From Verrucomicrobiota bacterium (GTDB taxonomy: Bacteria > Verrucomicrobiota > Verrucomicrobiia > Opitutales > Opitutaceae): 8,522 nt of DNA. Location: contig JAUPWC010000141.1 in assembly GCA_030916665.1 (NCBI GenBank), positions 1 through 8,522 of the forward strand, written 5' to 3'. The notes beneath the pieces were generated by a model. It searched no databases. It saw only the letters and a list, made by a program, of their open reading frames with translations, and was not told the origin of the DNA. The translations under genes were made by a program, and so were the position numbers. The first letter of the stretch is position 1. Each line of letters begins with the position of its first letter. Shown one piece after another: positions 1 through 5,527 of the stretch.

Positions 1-1124
1 CCGCAGCCCTTTTCGTGCAGGAGACCTATCCTCCGCCCACAATCCTCGTGACCAAGGACGTCAATGTGCAGCTCAAGGCCCGTGCCGTCGGCCTCGAGGC
101 CGAGGACTACCTCAACGACAAGGTGCCGGAGGCCGTCAGCGACGACGATTCCTACCAGACGCTCGAGCTCGACGTCTATGAAATGCAGCGCTTTTGCTCC
201 GAGGGCCAGTTCGAGCTTTCCGAGTCGCAGGCCAAGCCGCTTTACCTGAACGAATACATCCTGCTGAAGACCCCCGAAGGCAAGACGATGCCCGGCCGCG
301 TCTCCGCGAACGGCCTCGTGCGCCGGCTGCACTACCCGGAGTTTGTGAAAGCCCCCGGTGGCATCCCGATCCGGCCGCGCAACCTCGAGCAGCAGTTCTT
401 CCTCGATGCGCTGATGGATGAATCCATCAACCTCATCACCTGCTTCGGCAAGGCCGGCACGGGCAAGACCCTGCTCTCCACCGCCGCCGCCCTGCACCAG
501 ATCTGCGGCGAGGCCGGCCGCTACGACGGCCTGGCGATCTCCCGTCCGGTCATCGCGCTCGGCAAGGACATCGGGTTCCTCCCCGGCACGCTGGAGGAGA
601 AGATGAAACCCTGGCTCCAGCCCTACTACGACGCGCTTGAGGTGCTCATGCCCTCGAAGCCGCAGAAGGAGCCCCAGTTCGCCGCCAAGAAGGTCGGCAA
701 GAAAAAGAAGAAACACGACGACTCCATGGCCATGATGACCTCGCCCCAGCCGCAGATGGGCGGCGGTGGCGGCGCGCTCCCGCCGATGAAGCCCTACGAG
801 CGGCTCATCAAGAACGGCACCGTCGAGATCGAGGCGCTGGCCTTCATTCGCGGCCGCTCGATCGCGCGGCGCTTCTTCATCCTCGACGAGGCGCAGCAGC
901 TCACGCCGCACGAGGTGAAGACCGTCATCACGCGCATCTCCGAGGGCTCGAAGATCGTGCTCATCGGCGACCCGGCCCAGATCGACAATCCCTTCGTGGA
1001 CTCGCGCAGCAACGGCCTCGTTTATTGCCACAACCGCATGAAAGGGCAGGGCATCCACGCCCACGTGAAGCTGTCGAAGGGCGAACGCTCCAAGCTCGCC
1101 GAACTCGCGGCGGATCTGCTCTGA
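1..1124 (+). CDS. phoH2: PhoH2-type protein (PIN end + PhoH ATPase), 5' truncated
   Basis: This is the C-terminal part of a PIN-PhoH protein. The reading frame is open to the left edge (Ala-Ala-Leu-Phe precede the GTG at 15), so that GTG is probably not the true start. Counting from it, residues 10-33 (ILVTKDVNVQLKARAVGLEA) match the end of a PIN ribonuclease domain. The PhoH domain spans about 118-369, with Walker A GKAGTGKT (145-152), SRPVIALGKDIGFLPG (176-191), Walker B FFILDEAQ (287-294) and GDPAQIDNP (318-326). Known family members couple a PIN RNase to a PhoH ATPase and have been linked to ATP-dependent RNA unwinding and cleavage; that activity is inferred here. A Lys-rich then Gly/Pro-rich insert at about 213-258 separates the Walker motifs. 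The gene ends in TGA and is followed by a strong terminator. It converges on the HEAT lipoprotein gene and has no evident functional link to it. Confidence 0.93.
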   Translation, partial: AALFVQETYPPPTILVTKDVNVQLKARAVGLEAEDYLNDKVPEAVSDDDSYQTLELDVYEMQRFCSEGQFELSESQAKPLYLNEYILLKTPEGKTMPGRVSANGLVRRLHYPEFVKAPGGIPIRPRNLEQQFFLDALMDESINLITCFGKAGTGKTLLSTAAALHQICGEAGRYDGLAISRPVIALGKDIGFLPGTLEEKMKPWLQPYYDALEVLMPSKPQKEPQFAAKKVGKKKKKHDDSMAMMTSPQPQMGGGGGALPPMKPYERLIKNGTVEIEALAFIRGRSIARRFFILDEAQQLTPHEVKTVITRISEGSKIVLIGDPAQIDNPFVDSRSNGLVYCHNRMKGQGIHAHVKLSKGERSKLAELAADLL

Positions 1125-1163
1125 GGCGCAAGGACGACACAGTCCTGCCGTAGTCTGAAAGAA

Positions 1164-1191
1164 AAAAGGACGGCCGTTCGGCCGTCCTTTT
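1164..1191. terminator. Bidirectional rho-independent terminator
   Basis: A perfect inverted repeat has 12-bp arms (AAAAGGACGGCC and GGCCGTCCTTTT) around a GTTC tetraloop. The A run on the left and the T run on the right give a U tract in transcripts from either strand. It lies 39 nt after the phoH2-type stop and 23 nt beyond the stop of the minus-strand lipoprotein gene, so it can end both convergent transcripts. Confidence 0.93.
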
Positions 1192-1214
1192 GCTTGGGCA
1201 AAGTCCGCGGGGGC

Positions 1215-3560
1215 TTACTCCACGATCAGCTCGCTGATCGCGATGGGAGCATCCCGCAGCTTGGTCACCCGCACCCAGACATAGCGGCCGCGGGTGCCGG
1301 CGGGCAGCGTGATGACGGAGCCGGTGCGTTCGCCTTCACCCTCGGCGACCGCCTCGCCGGGTTGCTCGGGATTGTCGCTCGCCTGCACGGTGAACTGCCC
1401 GGGGTAGCCCCAGCCGCGATTGCCGTGTTCGAGGGTGAGCTTGCGCACCGGGCGCGAGTTGTGGAAATCGGCCCGGATCCAGAGGCCGAGTTCAACGGGC
1501 ACCTGCCAGTAGGTGTTGCCGTTGCCGTCAGCCATGCGCACAGCGCCTTCGCTCTCGGCGGAGGCCGTCATGACCGGGGCGCCGGCGAGGTTGGAGGTGA
1601 TGGCGTCCACCGCGTCGCGGGCGGCGGCGGCGACCTCCGCGTCGGCGTCGGACGCAAAACGGCGGGCGGCGGCGAGGGCGTCGGGGTCGGCGCAGAGGCT
1701 CAGCACGTTGAGCAGCGTGGTGCGCGTGGTGGCGTTGAGCGGGAGGCCGAGGAGGGCGCGGATCTGGCCGGAGCGGCCGGCTTTGACCGCCGGAGTGCGG
1801 AGCGCGAGGAAACGGGCGGCGCCCTGCACGGCGGCGGCGCGGATGGATTCGCTGCCGGTGGCGACGGCGAGTTCCACCAGAACCGGGAGCGCTTCGGCAT
1901 CGGGCCAGCGCGAGAGCTCGGCGGTGGCGGCCTGGGCGACCGGGTCGTCGGCGGAACGGGCGAGCGTGGCGGCGGTGGCGAGGGCGGGCGCGCCGGCGAC
2001 ACGGGAAAGCACGGGCAGCAGCACGAGACGGGCGTCGGCGTTGCCGGACTCCAGCGCGGCGACCACGGGGGCGGCCCGGGTGGCCACGGCACCATCGCGC
2101 AGGATGATCGTGATGAGCGCGCGGACGGCGCGGTTCTGCTCGTTGCGGTTGGCGGCGCCCGTCGCCCAGGCGATCACCGCGGCCTGATCGGCGGGGGCGG
2201 CGATCAGGCGGAGGGCATCGAGCGCCTCCAGGCGCAGGCTTTCGACCGGAGAGGTGCGCAAACCGAGCAGGAAGGGGATGGCCTCGGTGAGGTTGCGGGC
2301 GGCGATCTGCTGGATAAAGACGGCGCGCCGGACGTTGTCGCCGTCGGTGGCGGCTTCGGCGCGGACAAAGTCGTCCAGACCCGGGCCGTTGAGGCGGGCG
2401 AGGGCGGTGGCCGCGGCCTTGGCTTCGTCGCTCTTGCCGGTGGCGAGGGTGGCGAGGCGCCGGGCCACATCCGGATTGCCCGGCAGGCGGCCGAGGGCTT
2501 CGAGGGCGGCGAGCCGAACCGTGGTGTCGGTGTGGTCGAGGGCGGCCAGCAATCCGGGGACGGCGCTGGCGTCGCCCCGTCGGCCGAGTGCCGCGATGAG
2601 CGCGGTCTGCACCGCCGGAGTGTAGGAACCGAGGGAGGCCGCCAGCTTGGCTCCGGTGTCGGCGCCGGGCAGGGACGTGACCGACTCGATGGCCGTGGCG
2701 TGGAAGGCCGGCTCTGAGCCGGCAAGGATATCGTGGATGATCTCGGTGGCGATGGCCGGGCTGGCGGCGATCAGTTGGCGCAGCGCGGCGGCCCGCTGGC
2801 CGAGCGGCGCGGCGGGGTCGCGGTGGATTTCGCCGGCCACCTTGGCGGCCGTGGCGGTGTCGGCCTGGGCGGCGGCGAGACGGGCCTTGAGGATGTCATG
2901 GGACCGCGGGTTTTGCGCCCGGGCCAGGGCGTCGAGGGCGGCGGGACCGCCGATGCGGCCCAAGGCGCTGGCGGCGGCCGCCGCCGTTTCCGGAGCGTCC
3001 AGCAGCCCGGCAAGGGCGGGCGCGGCGGCGGCGACGCGTCGGGTGCCGATGGCGTCGATGATGCCGAGCTGGGTGCGGCCGGAGGTGGAAAGCAGCGCCT
3101 GCAGGTAAAGGGTGTCAATCGAAGCGCTGGGGACCCGGTCGAGGGCGAGGCGGGCGTAGTCCGAGCGCGCCGGGTCGGCGAGCATCGGGGCGAGGAGGTT
3201 GAGCGTCGCCGCATGACCGGCTGAGTCGCCGGTGAGCAGGATGAAGCCGAGCTGTTGGGCGGCTTCCTGGCGCTCGCTCGCCGGGGTGTCGGGTTTTTGC
3301 AGGATGGCGAGCAAGTCGCGTTGCGCGGCGGCGAGCTTGACGGCGTCGAGGCCGGCGGAGTTCACGATCTGCTCGATCGCGGTGACCGGGCGCGGGTCAT
3401 CGTCGAAGGCGCCTTCGGCGGCCGGTTTGGAAGGTGCGGCGGCTTGGGCCGGTTCCGCGGCGGGCTTGGTCGCACGGGGTGTGGTGCAGCCGGCGGCGAT
3501 CAGGAGCGAACCGACGGCGAGCGCGCGGGCGGTGTTCAGGGAGAGGATGGAGAAATTCAT
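1215..3560 (-). CDS. HEAT-repeat lipoprotein with C-terminal discoidin-like domain
   Basis: A 781-residue predicted lipoprotein. The N-terminus is a lipoprotein signal (basic Arg12, hydrophobic 13-24, lipobox IAAGC with Cys25), followed by an Ala/Pro/Lys-rich linker (about 26-50). Residues about 60-655 are Ala/Leu-rich paired helices of HEAT type; clear units include SAVPGLLAALDHTDTTVRLA (332-351) and PVLVELAVATGSESIRAAAV. Residues about 662-781 resemble an F5/8 type C (discoidin, CBM32-like) β-sandwich, with WQVPVELGLWIRADF, FTVQASDN and YVWVRV. HEAT arrays are protein-binding scaffolds and F5/8C domains often bind carbohydrate, so a glycan- or partner-binding envelope role is inferred. The start at 3560 is chosen because the signal peptide begins there, although the frame is open to 4055 across the upstream gene. 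No Shine-Dalgarno is visible. The 17-nt gap from the oxidoreductase stop suggests translational coupling. The substrate is unknown. Confidence 0.88.
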   Translation of the reverse strand: MNFSILSLNTARALAVGSLLIAAGCTTPRATKPAAEPAQAAAPSKPAAEGAFDDDPRPVTAIEQIVNSAGLDAVKLAAAQRDLLAILQKPDTPASERQEAAQQLGFILLTGDSAGHAATLNLLAPMLADPARSDYARLALDRVPSASIDTLYLQALLSTSGRTQLGIIDAIGTRRVAAAAPALAGLLDAPETAAAAASALGRIGGPAALDALARAQNPRSHDILKARLAAAQADTATAAKVAGEIHRDPAAPLGQRAAALRQLIAASPAIATEIIHDILAGSEPAFHATAIESVTSLPGADTGAKLAASLGSYTPAVQTALIAALGRRGDASAVPGLLAALDHTDTTVRLAALEALGRLPGNPDVARRLATLATGKSDEAKAAATALARLNGPGLDDFVRAEAATDGDNVRRAVFIQQIAARNLTEAIPFLLGLRTSPVESLRLEALDALRLIAAPADQAAVIAWATGAANRNEQNRAVRALITIILRDGAVATRAAPVVAALESGNADARLVLLPVLSRVAGAPALATAATLARSADDPVAQAATAELSRWPDAEALPVLVELAVATGSESIRAAAVQGAARFLALRTPAVKAGRSGQIRALLGLPLNATTRTTLLNVLSLCADPDALAAARRFASDADAEVAAAARDAVDAITSNLAGAPVMTASAESEGAVRMADGNGNTYWQVPVELGLWIRADFHNSRPVRKLTLEHGNRGWGYPGQFTVQASDNPEQPGEAVAEGEGERTGSVITLPAGTRGRYVWVRVTKLRDAPIAISELIVE

Positions 3561-3577
3561 GGCGCGGGGGCGGCGGT

Positions 3578-4894
3578 TCAGAGGAGGGCGTAGGGGGCGC
3601 GGCGCGGGCGGTCGAGCAGGCGGTTGGCGACCGGGTCGTCGATGATGGTCTCGTTGACCGGGTCCCACTTCAGCGGGCGACGGAGCTGGCGGGCGATGCC
3701 ACAAAGGTGGCCGACCGTGGCGGAGCGGTGGCCGATCTCGACATCCGCGATGGACCGCTGGCGCGTGCGCACGCAGTTGAAAAAGTCGCTCTGGTGGTCG
3801 TCGCTGACGTAGAGATGCTGTTCGCCGGCGCGGACCGGACGGGTGGCGAGTGCGATCGGGTCGCACACGAGGTAGTCGTCGCGGCCGACGCCGACCGTGC
3901 CCTTGGTGCCGATGAACTCGATCATGGCGGGCTGGTTGCCGTCCACGCGCTGCACGGTGACGCCGTTGGCGTAGCGATGGGTCTGGTAGGGGTTGCCCTC
4001 GAAGCCGGCCGGGATGAACTCGACCGGGCCGGAGGCGTCCATGCCGAGGGCCCACTGGATGATGTCAAAGTGATGGGCGCCCCAGTCGCCGTTCTTGCGG
4101 GAGCCGTATTCGAGGAACACGCGCCAGCCGCCACCGTAGTCGCCCTTCACGCGGAAGGAGTTGAAGGGATGCCAGGGCGTGGAACCGAGCCAGCGGTCGT
4201 AATTGAGATCGGCGGGGATGGGTTCCTCGGGCAGGTTGGCGGGCGCGGCAGGAAAGCGCCCGAGGCGGGTGCGGATGAGCTTGATGTCCCCCAGCCAGCC
4301 GTTGCGGATGATCGTCGCGGCGCGGCGGAAGGCGGACTCGGAGCGCTGCTGCGTGCCGGTCTGCAGCACACGGCCGGTGCGCCGGGCTACCTCCACCATG
4401 GTGCGGCCCTCGCGCACGGTGAGCGTCATGGGTTTTTCGCAATAGACGTCCTTGCCCGCGAGCATCGCGGCGATGGACACGGGCGCGTGCCAGTGGTCGG
4501 GCGTGGTGACAAAAACGGTGTCGATGTCGGCGCGGGCGACGAGTTCCTCGTGGGTTCCGTAGAGGTCGAGACCCTTGAAGGCGGCGGTGCCGGCCTGGTC
4601 GGCGTAACCCTGCTCGATGCGTTTCTGCATGGCCTCGGCCTTGCTGCGCCACACGTCGCAGAGCGCGACGATCTGGCAGTCATCCCGGCCGAGCAGCGCA
4701 CCGACGTGGCTGCGGGCGATGAGGCCGTTGCCCACGATGCCCACCGTGATCCGGTTGCTGGGGGCCGAGGCGCCGAAGAGGCGGGAGGGCAGGACGAGCG
4801 GCGCCACGCCAAAGGCGAGGATGCCGGACAGGCCTTGTTTGATGGCCGTGCGGCGGGTGAGCACGGGGGAAGAATCCGGGGCGGAGGAAGACAT
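3578..4894 (-). CDS. Tat-exported Gfo/Idh/MocA family oxidoreductase
   Basis: A 438-residue NAD(P)-dependent oxidoreductase of the Gfo/Idh/MocA family, which acts on sugars, inositols and related polyols. The N-terminus has a twin-arginine signal: TRRTAIK (13-19) followed by a hydrophobic stretch to about 36. The Rossmann fold starts at about 50 with VGIVGNGLIA (51-60, a GxGxxA variant). The family EKP motif is at 153-155 (YCEKPMTL), with the usual catalytic lysine at 154. The C-terminal domain has GDWGAHHFDIIQWALG (269-284), supplying the conserved His and Asp, and DDHQSDFFNCV near 365. The ATG at 4894 is chosen because it places the Tat motif near the N-terminus; an upstream in-frame ATG at 5050 would add 52 non-homologous-looking residues. 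No Shine-Dalgarno is visible. Tat export suggests the protein folds with its cofactor and works outside the cytoplasm. It is the first gene of an operon with the HEAT lipoprotein. The substrate cannot be told from sequence. Confidence 0.93.
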   Translation of the reverse strand: MSSSAPDSSPVLTRRTAIKQGLSGILAFGVAPLVLPSRLFGASAPSNRITVGIVGNGLIARSHVGALLGRDDCQIVALCDVWRSKAEAMQKRIEQGYADQAGTAAFKGLDLYGTHEELVARADIDTVFVTTPDHWHAPVSIAAMLAGKDVYCEKPMTLTVREGRTMVEVARRTGRVLQTGTQQRSESAFRRAATIIRNGWLGDIKLIRTRLGRFPAAPANLPEEPIPADLNYDRWLGSTPWHPFNSFRVKGDYGGGWRVFLEYGSRKNGDWGAHHFDIIQWALGMDASGPVEFIPAGFEGNPYQTHRYANGVTVQRVDGNQPAMIEFIGTKGTVGVGRDDYLVCDPIALATRPVRAGEQHLYVSDDHQSDFFNCVRTRQRSIADVEIGHRSATVGHLCGIARQLRRPLKWDPVNETIIDDPVANRLLDRPRRAPYALL

Positions 4895-4928
4895 GCGAGG
4901 GACGGGGGTGGGGTGGTCGGAACGAAGT

Positions 4929-4956
4929 TGTTTACCCGGCGTCAGCCGGTTGGCAA
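4929..4956 (-). promoter_or_regulatory. Possible promoter for the oxidoreductase-lipoprotein operon
   Basis: Read on the minus strand, TTGCCA (4956-4951) resembles a -35 box. Sixteen bases later TAAACA (4934-4929) is a poor -10. Transcription would begin near 4922, about 28 nt before the ATG. The spacer holds a short inverted repeat (CCGGC-GTCA-GCCGG, 4936-4949) that could be an operator or chance in GC-rich DNA. This is a motif match only. Confidence 0.25.
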
Positions 4957-4975
4957 GCGACGGGCCGGGGATAAT
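4950..4975 (+). promoter_or_regulatory. Weak promoter-like sequence upstream of the coiled-coil/cyclase unit
   Basis: TTGGCA (4950-4955) and GATAAT (4970-4975) resemble -35 and -10 boxes, but only 14 bp separate them, which is short for a σ70-type promoter. The GATAAT is the best -10-like hexamer in the 165-bp divergent gap and would give a leader of about 78 nt before the GTG at 5060. The -35 overlaps the one proposed on the other strand, so the two divergent units might compete for polymerase or share a regulator. Confidence 0.22.
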
Positions 4976-5059
4976 CTGCTCACATCGTAGAGCAACCATG
5001 CCGGCTGCTGCGGCTAAATCGGCTTGCCGCGAGGGAATGGGGCCGGACACTCGGCAATC

Positions 5060-5527
5060 GTGTCCAAGGCCGCGTCATCGTCCGCCCCGCCGTTCGCCCT
5101 CAGCGAGGGTGACGAATTGCTGGAGGCGCGGCGCCAGATCCGGCAGATGGCGGATACGGTGGCGGCGTTGCGCACGCAGCTCGAACAGGCCGAGACGGTG
5201 CGCCGCGAAGCCGTGCAGGCGGCGGTGACGGTGGCGCAGGACGAGATCCGGCAGCTGCAGCACACCGTCGGCTCACTGCGCGACGAACTGCAGGCGCTGG
5301 CCGCCGCGAAGACCGAGTCGGTGCAGGCGGCCGTGGCCGCCGGGCAGGATGAGTCCAAGCAGTTGCACGCCGCGATCCAGGCTTTGCGCGACGAGATGGA
5401 GCGCCAGCTGCAGCAGCACGCGGCCGAACGCGACCGCCTGCAGCGCGCGGCCGGCGAGGAGATCAAGCAGCTGCGCGACAGCATCGCCGCGCTGCGCACC
5501 CACCTGGAGGCCCGCCATGCCCGCTAA
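5060..5527 (+). CDS. Small coiled-coil protein with four 36-residue repeats, overlapping the cyclase gene
   Basis: A 155-residue protein starting at GTG 5060 (next choice TTG 5024, which adds 12 residues; the frame is closed by TAA at 5015). After a short Ser/Ala/Pro-rich N-terminus (1-18) the rest is a predicted long α-helix rich in Gln, Glu, Arg and Ala, with no signal peptide, membrane segment or catalytic motif. Repeat landmarks recur exactly every 36 residues: IRQM (27), IRQL (63), SKQL (99), IKQL (135), each followed ten residues on by LR (37, 73, 109, 145). The last unit is cut at residue 155. The gene overlaps the cyclase start by 11 nt (ATGCCCGCTAA), so the two are probably translationally coupled. 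A role as cyclase partner, localiser or oligomerisation rod is inferred from position only. I do not recognise a family. The start is uncertain because no good Shine-Dalgarno precedes either candidate. Confidence 0.75.
   Translation: MSKAASSSAPPFALSEGDELLEARRQIRQMADTVAALRTQLEQAETVRREAVQAAVTVAQDEIRQLQHTVGSLRDELQALAAAKTESVQAAVAAGQDESKQLHAAIQALRDEMERQLQQHAAERDRLQRAAGEEIKQLRDSIAALRTHLEARHAR
5138..5524 (+). repeat. Degenerate 108-bp tandem repeats encoding the coiled coil
   Basis: Three full 108-bp units (5138-5245, 5246-5353, 5354-5461) and a 63-bp partial fourth (5462-5524) lie in frame in the small coiled-coil gene. Each opens with a version of ATCCGGCAGCTG or TCCAAGCAGTTG and has a CTGCG- or TTGCG-type Leu-Arg codon pair 30 bases on. 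Divergence between units indicates old duplication maintained by selection on the protein, not a recent array. Confidence 0.8.
5506..5510 (+). promoter_or_regulatory. Ribosome binding site deciding the cyclase start
   Basis: GGAGG sits 6 nt before the ATG at 5517, inside the last codons of the upstream coiled-coil gene. It is the only strong Shine-Dalgarno next to a start in this window. It supports 5517 as the start over the in-frame ATG at 5349, whose extra 56 residues are Ser/Arg/Cys-rich out-of-frame translation of the coiled coil. Confidence 0.8.

Noticed and set aside
1194..2717. 507-residue plus-strand ORF opposite the HEAT lipoprotein gene
   Set aside because: The translation is Gly/Arg/Val-rich low complexity with no domain. 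It is an antisense shadow caused by strong GC bias at codon third positions; the minus strand encodes a coherent signal peptide, HEAT units and a discoidin-like domain.
3561..4055. Upstream extension of the lipoprotein ORF to 946 residues
   Set aside because: It overlaps the oxidoreductase coding region in another frame, is Arg/Pro-rich, and would bury the lipoprotein signal peptide internally.
4950..4966. σ54-like promoter (GG-N10-GC) upstream of the cyclase unit
   Set aside because: The GG and GC spacing fits (4952-4953 and 4964-4965), but the TTGC element is missing and such matches are frequent by chance in GC-rich DNA. No enhancer-binding protein gene is nearby.
3434..4990. 518-residue plus-strand ORF opposite the oxidoreductase gene
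   Set aside because: It is antisense to clear Gfo/Idh/MocA motifs and its own product shows no recognisable fold.
5349..5516. Upstream extension of the cyclase to 814 residues
   Set aside because: These 56 residues are an out-of-frame reading of the coiled-coil repeats, and the GGAGG at 5506-5510 points to the ATG at 5517.
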